A stretch of 64,000 bases of DNA from Terrimicrobium sacchariphilum (GCF_001613545.1 NZ_BDCO01000002.1:3699299-3763298), one strand, 5' to 3'. Shown: positions 1 through 9,994, counted from the stretch's first letter. The notes: generated by a model not told the origin, from the sequence alone. Numbers and translations: made by a program.

Positions 1-36
1 CAGCCGCAAGTCGTCGCTCCGAAGGCTGCCCACTAG
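1..36 (+). CDS. C-terminal end of an upstream protein (partial)
   Basis: The first 36 bases read in frame 1 as the last eleven codons of a protein (ending KAAH) followed by TAG. The next gene begins 12 bases later on the same strand. The fragment is too short to identify the product and could be chance. Confidence 0.35.
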   Translation, partial: QPQVVAPKAAH

Positions 37-48
37 GTTCGCCACCTC

Positions 49-600
49 ATGGGTGAGACGATCCATATCGCAATCACCCGGCGCGTTCGAAGGTCGCATC
101 TCGCCGACTTCGAACGCGCCCTGGCGGACTTTGCCAGCCGCTCCCTCGCGGAGCAGGGGATGACCGGGGTGCACATCCTGCACCCTGCGCCGGACTCCGG
201 CTCGACCGAGTACGGCATCCTGCGTTCCTTCCAGAGCGCGCGGGATCTGGAGACCTTTTACCATTCGACGCTCTATCGCGATTGGGTCGAGCGCATCCAG
301 CCGATGGTGGAGGGCGAGCCTCAAATCCGGCATCTCTCCGGGCTTGAGGCATGGTTCCGCGAAGGCCACCACATGCCGCCGCGATGGAAGATGGCGGTCC
401 TCACCTTCCTGGCGGTCTGGCCGGTCAGCATCATCGTCCCCGCACTGCTTCGGCCCTTCATTCTCTCCCTCCACTTCATCCTTCAGGCCGGGCTGGTCTC
501 AGCCGGGATCGTGATCGTCCTCACCTGGGTCGCCATGCCGCTCCTCGTGAAGCTCTCCCACCCCTGGCTGCACCCCGCCTCCAACAAACCCACGCCATGA
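49..600 (+). CDS. ABM-domain (antibiotic biosynthesis monooxygenase-like) membrane protein
   Basis: 183 aa. Residues 1-~105 resemble the dimeric alpha/beta ABM fold, with an N-terminal strand, a helix rich in Ala/Arg and a late FYHSTLYRDWVERIQ segment typical of ABM proteins. Residues ~113-165 form two hydrophobic segments, so the domain is probably tethered to the inner membrane. This two-helix tail is seen in a subgroup of ABM proteins often annotated only as hypothetical. The stop overlaps the ATG of the following amidohydrolase (ATGA), so the two are translationally coupled. No clear Shine-Dalgarno precedes the ATG. The substrate is unknown; ABM-fold proteins include small-molecule monooxygenases and haem-degrading enzymes. 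Confidence 0.75.
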   Translation: MGETIHIAITRRVRRSHLADFERALADFASRSLAEQGMTGVHILHPAPDSGSTEYGILRSFQSARDLETFYHSTLYRDWVERIQPMVEGEPQIRHLSGLEAWFREGHHMPPRWKMAVLTFLAVWPVSIIVPALLRPFILSLHFILQAGLVSAGIVIVLTWVAMPLLVKLSHPWLHPASNKPTP

Positions 601-2438
601 CTATCCAACCTGACCTCATTCTCGAAAACGGACGCATCTCCACCCTAGATCCCGCCCGACCCGAGGCCACCAGCGTCGCTGTGGCAGGCGGAAGGATCGT
701 CGGTGTGGGCGACGGCTCCGACTTTCCCCGCGACGCATCCACACAGGTGATCGACCTGCGCGGTCGCCGCGTGATTCCTGGGCTCTACGACTCCCACCTC
801 CACGTCATCCGAGGCGGACTGAATTACAACATGGAGCTCCGCTGGGAGGGCGTTCCCTCGGTGTCCATCGCCCTTGCCATGCTCCGCGACCAGGCCGAGC
901 GCACTCCGGCTCCGCAATGGGTGCGCGTCGTGGGTGGGTGGACCGAGTTTCAATTCGCCGAGCGCCGCATGCCGACGCTGGAGGAAATCAACGCCGCTGC
1001 ACCCGATACGCCGGTCTTCATCCTCCACCTCTACTGCCGTGCCATGCTCAACCAGGCCGCCCTTCGAGCCTGCGGCTATACGAAGGACACGCCGAACCCG
1101 CCTGGGGGAGAAATCGTCCGTGACAAGGCCGGTAATCCCACCGGCATGCTCATCGCGCGGCCCAACGCCATGATCCTGTACGCCACCCTGGCAAAGGGTC
1201 CCAAGCTCCCGGCCGAGTACCAGTACAACTCGACCCGCCACTTCATGCGCGAGCTGAACCGCCTCGGACTCACCGGAGTCTGTGATGCCGGCGGGGGTTT
1301 TCAGAATTACCCGGAGGATTACGAGATCATCCAGCAACTCCACCAGCGGGGAGAGATGACGCTGCGCATCGCGTACAATCTCTTCACCCAAAAACCCGGA
1401 GGCGAACTAGAGGACTTTGTCCGCTGGTCCAACATCATCAAGCCCGACCAGGGCGACGACATGTTCCGCTGCAATGGCGCGGGCGAGATGCTGGTCTTCT
1501 CCGCCGCCGATTTCGAGGACTTTCTGGAGCCCCGTCCCGACCTGGACGGAAAGCTGGAGGAACAACTCGAGAAGGTCGTCTCCTTCCTGGCGGAAAACCG
1601 CTGGCCCTTCCGGCTGCACGCCACCTATGAGGAATCCATCAGCCGGTTTCTCAATGTCTTCGAGCGGGTCAACCGGCATGCGCCCCTGGAGGGGCTGCAC
1701 TGGTTTTTCGATCACTGCGAAACGATCTCCGACCGCAACATCGAGCGGGTCAAGGCGCTCGGCGGTGGCATCGCGATCCAGCATCGCATGGCCTTCCAGG
1801 GCGAGTATTTCGTCGACCGCTACGGTGCCAAGGCCGCGGAGCGCACCCCGCCGGTCCGACGCATGCTGGAAATGGGCGTACCCGTGGGCGCAGGCACCGA
1901 TGCGACCCGCGTGGCGAGCTACAATCCTTTCGTCTCGCTCTACTGGCTAACGACCGGTCGGACCCTCGGCGGGTTCTCGCTTTACCCGGAAAAGGCGCTC
2001 CTTTCCCGCGAGGAGGCCCTGCGCCTTTACACCAGCGGAAGCGCCTGGATGTCTCGGCAGGAAACAGATCGGGGTACCATCGCACCGGGTCAGCTGGCGG
2101 ACTTTGCCGTGCTCTCCGACGACTATTTCTCCATCCCGGACGAGGAAATCAAATCCCTGGAATCCGTGCTCACCATTCTCGGCGGCAAGCCGGTCTACGG
2201 GGCGGAGGAATTCACCCCCCTCGATCCCGGCGTGCCGCCTGCCATGCCGGACTGGTCGCCCGTCAGCCGCTACCCCGGGTGCTGGAAGGCCGAAAACACC
2301 AGCCACCTGCATCACGCCTCCTGCGGATGCAGCCATCACGTCACCGCCAAACCGCAGCCCAACCCGTTCAACATCCCCCGGTGGATGCTTGGCCCTCGCG
2401 GCCTGATGGACGGCGGATGCGAATGCTTCGCCTTTTAA
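597..2438 (+). CDS. YtcJ-like amidohydrolase (Amidohydro_3 family)
   Basis: 613 aa from the ATG that overlaps the upstream stop; an in-frame extension back to 351 lies inside the previous gene and is not credible. The metal-binding motif DSHLHV is at residues 65-70 (H67, H69), and later HATYEES, FDHCETI and GAGTDATR motifs supply the remaining active-site ligands of the amidohydrolase TIM barrel. Family members hydrolyse C-N bonds of amides or cyclic imides in the cytoplasm; the substrate here is unknown. The end of the protein is odd: after the usual barrel closure it carries a Cys/His-rich tail ([12 protein letters not shown], then a terminal CECFAF) that could bind another metal. It is second in a run with an ABM protein and a chloroperoxidase-like hydrolase. 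Confidence 0.85.
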   Translation: MTIQPDLILENGRISTLDPARPEATSVAVAGGRIVGVGDGSDFPRDASTQVIDLRGRRVIPGLYDSHLHVIRGGLNYNMELRWEGVPSVSIALAMLRDQAERTPAPQWVRVVGGWTEFQFAERRMPTLEEINAAAPDTPVFILHLYCRAMLNQAALRACGYTKDTPNPPGGEIVRDKAGNPTGMLIARPNAMILYATLAKGPKLPAEYQYNSTRHFMRELNRLGLTGVCDAGGGFQNYPEDYEIIQQLHQRGEMTLRIAYNLFTQKPGGELEDFVRWSNIIKPDQGDDMFRCNGAGEMLVFSAADFEDFLEPRPDLDGKLEEQLEKVVSFLAENRWPFRLHATYEESISRFLNVFERVNRHAPLEGLHWFFDHCETISDRNIERVKALGGGIAIQHRMAFQGEYFVDRYGAKAAERTPPVRRMLEMGVPVGAGTDATRVASYNPFVSLYWLTTGRTLGGFSLYPEKALLSREEALRLYTSGSAWMSRQETDRGTIAPGQLADFAVLSDDYFSIPDEEIKSLESVLTILGGKPVYGAEEFTPLDPGVPPAMPDWSPVSRYPGCWKAENTSHLHHASCGCSHHVTAKPQPNPFNIPRWMLGPRGLMDGGCECFAF

Positions 2439-2448
2439 TCATAAACCC

Positions 2449-3294
2449 ATGAGCACACATAAAATCACCGTCGGTCAGGAAGGATCGTCACCGATTGAAA
2501 TCTTTTACAAGGACTGGGGCTCAAGCTCCGGCCGCCCCATCGTCTTTTCCCATGGCTGGCCGCTGAATTCCGACGCCTGGGATGAACAGCTTCTCTTCTT
2601 CGGCGAAAAGGGCTTTCGCGCCGTCGCCCATGATCGCCGTGGCCATGGCCGATCCAGCCAGACCTGGACCGGCAATGATATGGACACCTACGCCGACGAT
2701 CTCGCCAAGGTGCTCGATACGCTCGACCTGAAGGACGTCGTCCTCATCGGACACTCCACCGGCGGAGGCGAGGTAACCCGCTATGTCGCCCGGCACGGAA
2801 CCTCCCGCGTCTCGAAGCTCGTCCTCGTGGGGGCCGTCACGCCCTGCATGTTGCAGAGCGACACCAATCCCCAAGGCCTGCCTATGGAGGTTTTTGACAG
2901 CACCCGCGACGGAGTGCGGGCAGATCGGTCCAAGTTCTTTCTGGACCTCACGATGCCCTTCTACAACTACAACCGCCCCGGCGCGAATGTGTCCGAAGGT
3001 GTCCGTCAGGCCTTCTGGGTGCAAGGCATGCACGCCGGGCTGAAATCCGCCCTCGACTGCATCAAGGCGTTCTCGGAAACCGACTTCACAGACGACCTCA
3101 AGAAAATCGACATCCCGGTGCTCATCTGCCACGGCGAGGATGATCAGATCGTCCCGGTCGATATTTCCGCCAAGGCCGCCGCCAAGGTGCTGAAGCATCC
3201 CACCCTCAAACTTTATCCCGGGGGTTCACATGGCCTAGCTGTCACGGAACGCGATGCCTTCCATCGCGACCTCCTGGAGTTCATCCAAAGCTGA
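2449..3294 (+). CDS. alpha/beta hydrolase, non-haem chloroperoxidase-like
   Basis: 281 aa, the normal length for the family. The nucleophile elbow is GHSTGG with Ser103, the oxyanion motif is SHGWPLN, the acid sits in HGEDDQIVP and the catalytic His in GGSHGL. These match the cofactor-free bacterial perhydrolases/chloroperoxidases that act as esterases and can form peracids. The gene begins 10 bases after the amidohydrolase stop. Its own stop overlaps the proposed CTG start of the porin gene. Cytoplasmic; the physiological ester is not evident. Confidence 0.88.
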   Translation: MSTHKITVGQEGSSPIEIFYKDWGSSSGRPIVFSHGWPLNSDAWDEQLLFFGEKGFRAVAHDRRGHGRSSQTWTGNDMDTYADDLAKVLDTLDLKDVVLIGHSTGGGEVTRYVARHGTSRVSKLVLVGAVTPCMLQSDTNPQGLPMEVFDSTRDGVRADRSKFFLDLTMPFYNYNRPGANVSEGVRQAFWVQGMHAGLKSALDCIKAFSETDFTDDLKKIDIPVLICHGEDDQIVPVDISAKAAAKVLKHPTLKLYPGGSHGLAVTERDAFHRDLLEFIQS

Positions 3295-4760
3295 AGGCCC
3301 TCGTCCGCCTGCCTCTGGTCGGCCTGATTCTCTGTTGCGCCTTCCCCGCGAGGGCGCAACAGCCGCCATCCGGCCAGCCTCCTGACCCGCCGCCGATCAA
3401 ACCCATGCGGCAGTTGGAGGATTACCGCTATCTCGGCGATCCGCAACAGCGCTCCGGGGAGTGGTGGGAGCATCTGAAGTACATCCGCCTTTGGCCATCG
3501 CCGTCCGCGCCGTTTCTTACACTCGGCGGCGAGATTCGCGTGCGCTATGAGTGGATCGACAATACCGATTTCGGCTCGGGGCCGCAGGATAACGGCGGCT
3601 ATCTGCTCACCCGCTATCTCCCCTACGCCTCCCTGACGATCCCTGGACTGCCGGGAGGGTGGGATTTTCTCGCCTTTGGCCAGTTGGTTATCGCCAGCAA
3701 TGACTACGACCAGCGGGGCGCCGGACCCATCGATGAAGATGGAATCGATATGCTGCAGGCCTTCGCCCGCGTCCGATTTCCCCTTGGGGATGGTCAGCTT
3801 TCCGTACAGGGCGGTCGTCAGGTCATCTCCTTCGGATCTGAACGCGTCATCGGTACCCGTTATGGGCCAAATGTTCCCCTGAGTTTCGATGGCGGGATCA
3901 TCGAATGGAAAGACACCCGATGGGACATCCACGTCTTTTTCCTCCAGCCGGTGCAAGTCGCACCCGATCCGCTCGATAACGAGAGTAGCGGCAATCAGCA
4001 GTTCTGGGGCGTCTACTCAACGCGCCGCCTCGACAACGTCCTCTCCACCGGGTTCAGCACCGGGTTGGACGCCTACTATCTCGGCTACTACGACAACGAC
4101 GCGGTTTACAACTCCGGCTCCGGCACCGAGCTGCGGCATACCCTCGGCGTGAGACTCTACGGGGACAAGGCCATCGGCCGCGGTACGGTCGACTGGAACT
4201 ATGAGGGCATCGTGCAGTTCGGCCGTTTCGACAGCAATCTCGGCACGGGATCGATCTTCGCTTGGAGCGTGGGCACGGAAAGTGGCTACACCTTCGATGC
4301 TCCCTGGAAGCCACGCGCGTCCCTTCGGGCCAACATTGTCAGCGGCGACAACGACGCGAGCTCGCCCAATCTCCAGACCTTCAACCCCATGTTTCCAAAG
4401 GGGAAATACTTCGGCGAGCTCACGCCCATCGGGCCATACAATCTGATCAACCTCCTCGGCGCGATCGGCTTGCGCTTCACGGACTCCCTCACGCTCACGC
4501 TTCAGGGCGGCCCGTACTGGCGTTACAGCACACAGGACGCGGTCTACGGCGTGGGCGGGAATATCGTGCGGGCGTCGGATGGATCGAGCAATGCGCGGTT
4601 CATCGGCACACAGTTCGAGTGCGTGGCCGAGTGGAGCCCCCGCCGCGAACTATCCTTTCTCGTGAGCTACTCGCAATTCGTTCCAGGGACATTTATCGAG
4701 GAAACCGGACCGGCGGAAACCATTCATTTCGTCGCGGTGGAGGCGGTTTTTCAGTTTTAG
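3291..4760 (+). CDS. alginate_export-family outer-membrane porin, probable CTG start
   Basis: 489 aa if started at CTG 3291. The first ATG in frame (3405) falls after a well-formed Sec signal peptide: Lys/Arg, a hydrophobic core LVGLILCCA and a cleavage site PARAQQ. No ATG, GTG or TTG lies upstream in frame within the hydrolase gene before this point. CTG 3291 shares bases with the hydrolase stop (CTGA) and has GGAG about 11 bases upstream, which suits coupled re-initiation. The mature protein matches the alginate_export barrel (motifs [11 protein letters not shown] and [10 protein letters not shown], aromatic last residue Phe). It should sit in the outer membrane and pass small organic substrates, perhaps those of the co-transcribed hydrolases. 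A sequencing error hiding a normal start is the alternative. Confidence 0.8.
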   Translation: MKALVRLPLVGLILCCAFPARAQQPPSGQPPDPPPIKPMRQLEDYRYLGDPQQRSGEWWEHLKYIRLWPSPSAPFLTLGGEIRVRYEWIDNTDFGSGPQDNGGYLLTRYLPYASLTIPGLPGGWDFLAFGQLVIASNDYDQRGAGPIDEDGIDMLQAFARVRFPLGDGQLSVQGGRQVISFGSERVIGTRYGPNVPLSFDGGIIEWKDTRWDIHVFFLQPVQVAPDPLDNESSGNQQFWGVYSTRRLDNVLSTGFSTGLDAYYLGYYDNDAVYNSGSGTELRHTLGVRLYGDKAIGRGTVDWNYEGIVQFGRFDSNLGTGSIFAWSVGTESGYTFDAPWKPRASLRANIVSGDNDASSPNLQTFNPMFPKGKYFGELTPIGPYNLINLLGAIGLRFTDSLTLTLQGGPYWRYSTQDAVYGVGGNIVRASDGSSNARFIGTQFECVAEWSPRRELSFLVSYSQFVPGTFIEETGPAETIHFVAVEAVFQF

Positions 4761-4825
4761 CGAGCTCCCGGTGGCAAAGGGGAAAAAAGTTGCCAAGTTA
4801 TCCCCGTCCCGAAAACATCCCTGCC

Positions 4826-5596
4826 GTGCGTTCCTCCCTAGCCCTCCTCCTCTGCCTGTCCCTTACGGCCTGCCCTGCGAAGAAGGCTGGCGACGCCGCG
4901 ACGCCCTCTCCTGCCCCCGAACCATCCGCCACCCCGGCACAATCTCCCGTCTCCACGCCAGCGCCTGTCGCAGTCATCAAAGACCCGGAGCTGAAATCTG
5001 ACGCCACGGAATTTATAGGAGCATGGTCGACCATTGACGAACAGGGTCAGCTTTTCGATCTGCTCATTTTCCCTGACGGGCAGGTCGTTACCACCTGGAC
5101 CAAGGGGAAACATGGCGCCCGGGGCGAACTCGGTTTTTGGCGTCTCGAGAACAATCGTATCCTCATTTTTCTTGAGGATGGCTGGACGGATTCCTTGGAA
5201 AAAACGGCCGAGGGCATCGTCCACCATGGATATCCGCCCGGATCATCCCTGGACAAACCTCCGGCCACGACCGAGCCCGCACAGAAACTCTCTGCGGACA
5301 TCGCGGGCACGGTGGGAGTCTGGCGGCTTAACAAGGAGCCGGACGGCGACTACCAATACCTGGCCATTCAGTCGAACGGGCGCGCCTTTAGTTCTGTCAA
5401 TGGCGGCACGGAAGGCACCTGGAAACAAAAAGGCAAGACGATCGAGTGCACGTGGCCCGATGGATGGACGGACATCCTTGAGGCGACGCCGGAAGGCTTT
5501 CAAAAGCGCTCCTTTATCGGGGCGAATCAAGACCCGCCCGCGGATGTCTCACCGGCTGCCCGCATCGGAGAGAAGCCGTTCGCGATCGAGCCCTGA
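4826..5596 (+). CDS. lipoprotein with two tandem ~75-residue repeats
   Basis: 256 aa from GTG 4826, which gives a short signal peptide ending in the lipobox LTAC. A TTG at 4790 preceded by a purine run is the other possible start. A Pro/Thr/Ala-rich linker (about residues 20-60) is followed by two similar domains: one from IGAWSTID to the LEDGWTDSLE region, and a second from VGVWRLNK through WPDGWTDILEATPEGF. Both have a G-x-W strand, a short hairpin and the signature DGWTD near the end. No catalytic motif is apparent and I do not recognise a named family. It follows the porin gene by 65 bases on the same strand and may be co-transcribed. Longer in-frame readings back to 4262 run inside the porin gene and are rejected. 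Confidence 0.7.
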   Translation: MRSSLALLLCLSLTACPAKKAGDAATPSPAPEPSATPAQSPVSTPAPVAVIKDPELKSDATEFIGAWSTIDEQGQLFDLLIFPDGQVVTTWTKGKHGARGELGFWRLENNRILIFLEDGWTDSLEKTAEGIVHHGYPPGSSLDKPPATTEPAQKLSADIAGTVGVWRLNKEPDGDYQYLAIQSNGRAFSSVNGGTEGTWKQKGKTIECTWPDGWTDILEATPEGFQKRSFIGANQDPPADVSPAARIGEKPFAIEP

Positions 5597-5617
5597 CGCT
5601 CTGCCGCCAGAGATCAG

Positions 5618-6283
5618 CTACTGCGATACAGCAGGTGGAGGAGCATCCCCCTTGGCCACGGCCTGAATGGCCCGGAGCTTCGTGGTGGCGGCTTGCACCA
5701 GCGCAATTACGATTTCGTCCTGCGAACGGCCATTCGTCGAGGTTACCGCGATAACCCGCCAGACTCGTTCGACATTGCGGGTCTTGTCGGTGTCGAACCA
5801 ATCCTTTTTGGTCACTGCAGTTATCCGTAAACCACACTTTTGTGGCGCCATGGAGGGAGCAGGAGTCCGGACTTCATCCAGTGAAGAAAACGAAAACGTG
5901 CTGTAGGTCATGCCCGACTGATTTCCCACGGTCGCGGGTTGAAAACCCTCGCGCGAGAATCTGGTCATCTCCGCTGCATCCACGGTCGGTGTCGAGTAGG
6001 CTAGAGAGGGTATCACGATCACATCGGCTTCGTCGGGTGAGGATTTCACGCGGAACCCGGCATCTTTCAGCGCCTGGGAGACCAAGGCAACGAGGTGATT
6101 TGCCTCCGCCGCGTCCGGCATGCTTACGTCAGGAACCACTGCGACCGAACCACGTGCGATCTTCGCATCTCCGATCTCCGCCTTCGCGTTGATCCCTGGC
6201 TCCATGCTCGCACACCCCGCCAAGGCTGCCAGCGCTCCGACACACAAAATTCCAGCTACCCTCCAAACTCGCATTTTATACAT
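5618..6283 (-). CDS. DUF4136-like lipoprotein at the 3' end of the EPS locus
   Basis: 221 aa from the ATG at 6283. The N-terminus is MYKMRVWRVAG with lipobox LAGC, so export and lipidation are expected. The mature part resembles small periplasmic lipoproteins of the DUF4136 type: a VAVVPD strand, ALKDAGFRVKSSPDEADVIV, then a long beta section and a C-terminal helix. Such proteins have no assigned biochemical role. It is the last minus-strand gene of the polysaccharide locus and lies 48 bases after the preceding lipoprotein gene. An earlier in-frame start at 6331 adds only non-signal residues. Confidence 0.7.
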   Translation of the reverse strand: MYKMRVWRVAGILCVGALAALAGCASMEPGINAKAEIGDAKIARGSVAVVPDVSMPDAAEANHLVALVSQALKDAGFRVKSSPDEADVIVIPSLAYSTPTVDAAEMTRFSREGFQPATVGNQSGMTYSTFSFSSLDEVRTPAPSMAPQKCGLRITAVTKKDWFDTDKTRNVERVWRVIAVTSTNGRSQDEIVIALVQAATTKLRAIQAVAKGDAPPPAVSQ

Positions 6284-6331
6284 ATATGCCCCACTGAGCC
6301 GCTCTCCAGCGCTCCATGGGAAAACAGCCAT

Positions 6332-6703
6332 TTAGTTGGAAACCCGACCGATCGGTCCGGCCTGCCTGCGCGAGGCCGCCACCTCCGACGAAACTGGTGT
6401 GATCACGTCCGGCGTAGCCTGTAGATCTGGCTGCGGAAGATAGTAATCCGGCAGCCGAGCCAGCCGAGCCTCCTGCTCAGCCAGTACCTGCGGGATGCGC
6501 TTGTTGAGCGCCTGCTGCTCCAGACCGAGAAGCTGGGCCTCAAAGGGATCCTGGCGGGATACCTTTGCGGAAGTCGATGCGCATCCCGCAAAAATCGAAA
6601 TCCCCAAGCCCGCAATCCCTAGCTGAAACCACCGCATCGCGCAGCGGTTTACCCGCTTTGCGCCCATCGTCAAAGAGACATCTCCTAAATTTTTCGTTCC
6701 CAT
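6332..6703 (-). CDS. small lipoprotein of unknown function
   Basis: 123 aa. The ATG at 6703 has a strong AGGAGGAGGG Shine-Dalgarno about 10 bases upstream; a second ATG at 6667 is the alternative. The signal peptide ends in the lipobox FAGCAS. The mature chain is short and charged, with a predicted helix (LLGLEQQALNKRIPQVLAEQEARLARL) and a proline-rich tail, so it may be a membrane-anchored adaptor. No family recognised. It sits between the O-antigen ligase-like gene and the DUF4136-like lipoprotein, all in one direction, which suggests a role in envelope polysaccharide handling. Confidence 0.7.
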   Translation of the reverse strand: MGTKNLGDVSLTMGAKRVNRCAMRWFQLGIAGLGISIFAGCASTSAKVSRQDPFEAQLLGLEQQALNKRIPQVLAEQEARLARLPDYYLPQPDLQATPDVITPVSSEVAASRRQAGPIGRVSN

Positions 6704-6777
6704 TCCCTGTCGTCCCTCCTCCTGGAGAAAGTCAGTAGCACTTTCCGGGCCACGTGTAGTGACAATTCCCCGCGCGA

Positions 6778-8247
6778 TCAAGCGGGTTCTTCCCTTTCCC
6801 GAGGCATTGATCTGCGTCGCCGCCTCCTCACAGGCATATTGCCATCCTCGTTTCCAACGGTCCAGGCGACCGCACAGGAAATCGCTGCAAAAAGCTGAAG
6901 CGACGCGATTTGGAGGGGAAAATCGACCAGCGCATGCAAGAGAACTCCCAGCAATGCCAGGCATCCCGCGAGCAGAAAATAACGAGTCTCGGAACGCCAC
7001 TGGCCGCTGCGTTTGGTGAGGCGCCAGATGCCAACTCCTAGGCCGCCCAGCAGCAGTCCAGCCCATAGGATACCTCCGATCACCCCCCACTCGGTAAGGA
7101 CCTGAAGGTAATCCTGATGAGCATTCACCCAATACCACCGCCCGACCGCATCGTTGCCCGACTCCTTGACGGAGAGAGGAAACACCATCTCGAATGTCCC
7201 CGGCCCGCTGCCGCCCCAACCGACAAAAGGCAGGGTCTTCTTCCAGATGATGTCATAGACCTGGTAACGCAGATTATTCGACAATTCGTTCCCGTCCTTT
7301 GGTTTCAGCCACCGCTTAACCGAACGGTCGGCTCCAAAAGCATACGCCAGCAGTCCCGCGACCAGGATTATCACGATCGCCCCACCCCATGCCGCAGGGC
7401 GACTGATCACCGTGCGCCTCTCGAAGAACAGCCACCAGCCCCCGAGAACCAGCAGCAGCATGAGGGCAATAGTCATCGCGGCTCGCGAGACATTGATGAA
7501 TGCAGAAGCCACGACTATGGAACTCGCAACGATCCAAAAGGCCTTCTGCCACTGTGGCGATTCTCGGCGAAAAATCAAAAGCGTGCGCGCCAGGACAAAT
7601 GGCATCACGAGATTGATGAACGCTCCAGCATTGGCGTGATAGCGAAAGGTCGCAAAAAAGGTGTTGCCCGTCTTTTCCCCGACAGCCCAGAAAATCGTCC
7701 TGGCTCCACTGAGCCTTTGAAAGATCCCGAATGCTATCAGGCTGAAGCCCACGAGAGCCACCACGAGCCAAAGCCGATCTCTCCATCTCGGATCTCCAGC
7801 CATCTCTACAGCAACACAAAAGGCTCCCAGCATCCCGGTCACCAGCAGCATACTGGCAACACTGCGAGACTGATCCATCGTGCCGGGCAACCAAGGCATC
7901 CAGGCGGAGATCATATGGAATGCCGGTCCAACGGGATCAAATACCGCCCGAGCATTGAAGGTCGTCCACCAGCCGATTACCAGCAAACTGACGACGAGAA
8001 ACCCCGACCACACGGGCAGCCTGGGGCGGCGCCTTTCCATGACGAGCGCCATGGCGAACAAACCGCTCAATCCCAGCAACAGGCATCGCAAGACCTCAAC
8101 CGTCCAGGGCCGGGTACTCCCATATGCCCATGGCGCCCATACCAGAATGACCAGGAGAAGCCAACGGGGCATCTCTCCAGCCCAGCTGCCGAGCCGGAAA
8201 GCCGCGGGGGAACGGACTTGGGATGAGTCCGGAGCCGCGCTACTCAC
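6778..8247 (-). CDS. O-antigen ligase/polymerase-like membrane protein (Wzy_C)
   Basis: 489 aa with about a dozen hydrophobic segments. The large periplasmic loop contains the typical Wzy_C elements: FFATFRYHANAGAFINLVMP, the ISRAAM-like NVSRAAMTIAL, a loop with VGWGGSGPGTFEMVFP, and WYWVNAHQDYLQVLTEWGVIG. The family joins or polymerises undecaprenyl-linked glycans on the periplasmic face. The start overlaps the beta-helix gene by 8 bases. This is one of two polymerase-like genes in the locus (the other is at 14750-16051), so one may polymerise and one may ligate. The extreme N- and C-termini are basic and cytoplasmic. Confidence 0.85.
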   Translation of the reverse strand: MSSAAPDSSQVRSPAAFRLGSWAGEMPRWLLLVILVWAPWAYGSTRPWTVEVLRCLLLGLSGLFAMALVMERRRPRLPVWSGFLVVSLLVIGWWTTFNARAVFDPVGPAFHMISAWMPWLPGTMDQSRSVASMLLVTGMLGAFCVAVEMAGDPRWRDRLWLVVALVGFSLIAFGIFQRLSGARTIFWAVGEKTGNTFFATFRYHANAGAFINLVMPFVLARTLLIFRRESPQWQKAFWIVASSIVVASAFINVSRAAMTIALMLLLVLGGWWLFFERRTVISRPAAWGGAIVIILVAGLLAYAFGADRSVKRWLKPKDGNELSNNLRYQVYDIIWKKTLPFVGWGGSGPGTFEMVFPLSVKESGNDAVGRWYWVNAHQDYLQVLTEWGVIGGILWAGLLLGGLGVGIWRLTKRSGQWRSETRYFLLAGCLALLGVLLHALVDFPLQIASLQLFAAISCAVAWTVGNEDGNMPVRRRRRRSMPREREEPA

Positions 8248-9994
8248 GACCTGTCCTCCAGCTATTACCCTGTTCCTCCAGATGATAGCTTTCCTTCGCG
8301 GCGCGATTCACCAACGGTTTGCGACCAGGCGAAAGTTCCGCCACGGAATTCTGGATGAAGATTCCCGAGCCTTTCACAGATTCCGCGATGTAAATGGCGT
8401 CCTGGCCGGGAGCCACAATACGGTTTGACCGGAAAACAATCTCCTGAATCTCAGAGCCGGCGCAGTGAATCCCCCGATAAAGGGAACTCCGTATCACATT
8501 TCCAGTCAGGAAAGTCCCCCGAATGGAGGTTGATCCAGGATAGATCCAGATCGCGCCACGCTGCTGTCCCCCGAGATTGTTTCCGCACCGGATCAACTCG
8601 TTGTTTCGGACGATGGCTGAGCTGAGCGGTTTCATGGGAAAAGATGGCGGGAGGTTGATGACGAACCCTGGTCCATCGGAAAAGAGATTATTTTCGACGA
8701 TGTGCTCGCTCCCACCCGCCAGGTCGCAATTCGCCCCCCACCATGGCGCTACTGCGGTATTATTTCGCATCACGACCTTCGTGGTGGAAGCCGGATTCCC
8801 TTTATTGTCATTGCACAAAATCGCCAGACCATCGTCTCCTGTGCCTCGTACGTGGTTGTTCTCGACCCGCACGTTGCTTGTCGTGTTTCCCTGCCCATTA
8901 TTGATATTGATGCCATCCGCATAGGTGTTGCGGATACGGCAATCCGCCACCACGCCGTCAGTACCGGCGATCCAGATGGCCGCCCCGGTGTGGCTGATCC
9001 AAACGCGGCGGATTTCCCAGCCTTCGGCCTGCCCGACGAGGGCGATCCAATTTTTCTTCCGTGAGGTACAGGTCAGGCTGTCCATGGAAATATCCCTCAC
9101 CGAAGCTCCCTTGCCTCGCAGGGTAAAGCCGGCCATGCCTCCCCAGTTCGTCGCGATGCCGGACATCGTATCGCAAACCGTTGTATGCCACATGCCCGCT
9201 CCCTGCACACCCACCCCGTCCAGGCGAATTCGTTTGTTCAACAGGTATCTTCCCGGAGGCAGCCAGATCATTTTCCCCTCAGCTTTCGCCGCTGCCGCGC
9301 AAGCTTGTATTCCCTGAGTCGTCGTCTCCGCATCCTCGCTGTCGGGCTGGACACCAAAATCGAGCACGGAGAGCGAACCGGGCGGCTGAGAAAGAGGTCG
9401 GCCCACATTTTCGAGGTCTATGAGGTCTATGCGGCAGTAGGCCGCTGTATCGCCCGGGTCCTTTTGCAATCGAATGACCTCACCCGCACGAATGCCCCCG
9501 GGAATAAAAAACCGGGCCTCGTCCCAATAGGCATGGGAGTATTCCGTAGGCGTATTGCCTTGCCCGTTCTCCCATGGTGATCCGTCACCATAGAGCCAGC
9601 TGTATTTTGAAGTGAGCTGGATGTCCTGGCGGTATGCTCCATTCACGGAGAGACGCAACCGGGCGATGGCACCTCCACCATCCGGGCTGTCCGGTACACA
9701 ATGGCGAATAACGATCGCATTGGCGGAAATCGGCGAGACAAAATCGACGGAATCTTTTGCTGTCTTCAGTTCGACGTATGCTCTTCCGGAGGCTTCAGCA
9801 GCAGGAGTCGGTGGCCAGCGATCCGGATCCGTCATAAAAACCCTCTCCGCATTGGTGCGGCTCTTCTCTGCCTCCAGGGTCACAAAAGGCACACGCGCTC
9901 CAGCCTGCTCCGCGCCGATCGCAGGGCCGGAAGCCAGCAGAGTGACAATCACGAGAAAACCTGCCGCCCATTTCCAGATGCACGTCAGCCTCAT
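8240..9994 (-). CDS. secreted right-handed beta-helix protein (pectate-lyase-3-like)
   Basis: 584 aa. A signal peptide (MRLTCIWKW..LASGPAIGAEQ) is followed by a beta-sandwich-like region and then, from about residue 205, VLDFGVQPDSEDAETTTQGIQACAAAAK, the classic entry of Pectate_lyase_3/GH55-type beta-helices. The helix carries many short turns with Asn ladders (GNTTSNVRVENN, VMRNNTAVAP, IVENNLFSDG). Likely periplasmic or extracellular, acting on or scaffolding a polysaccharide. ATGA overlap with the glycosidase gene upstream indicates one operon. Its place inside the locus suggests it edits the cell's own polymer, although an epimerase role is also possible. Confidence 0.85.
   Translation of the reverse strand: MRLTCIWKWAAGFLVIVTLLASGPAIGAEQAGARVPFVTLEAEKSRTNAERVFMTDPDRWPPTPAAEASGRAYVELKTAKDSVDFVSPISANAIVIRHCVPDSPDGGGAIARLRLSVNGAYRQDIQLTSKYSWLYGDGSPWENGQGNTPTEYSHAYWDEARFFIPGGIRAGEVIRLQKDPGDTAAYCRIDLIDLENVGRPLSQPPGSLSVLDFGVQPDSEDAETTTQGIQACAAAAKAEGKMIWLPPGRYLLNKRIRLDGVGVQGAGMWHTTVCDTMSGIATNWGGMAGFTLRGKGASVRDISMDSLTCTSRKKNWIALVGQAEGWEIRRVWISHTGAAIWIAGTDGVVADCRIRNTYADGININNGQGNTTSNVRVENNHVRGTGDDGLAILCNDNKGNPASTTKVVMRNNTAVAPWWGANCDLAGGSEHIVENNLFSDGPGFVINLPPSFPMKPLSSAIVRNNELIRCGNNLGGQQRGAIWIYPGSTSIRGTFLTGNVIRSSLYRGIHCAGSEIQEIVFRSNRIVAPGQDAIYIAESVKGSGIFIQNSVAELSPGRKPLVNRAAKESYHLEEQGNSWRTGRE

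Noticed and set aside
351..596. In-frame extension of the amidohydrolase gene
   Set aside because: It lies wholly inside the ABM gene, is rich in His/Pro/Arg as shadow frames are, and the ATG at 597 overlaps the upstream stop in a normal coupled way.
4262..4789. Long N-terminal extension of the DGWTD lipoprotein
   Set aside because: Overlaps the porin gene in another frame; the lipoprotein signal peptide begins at 4826 (or TTG 4790).
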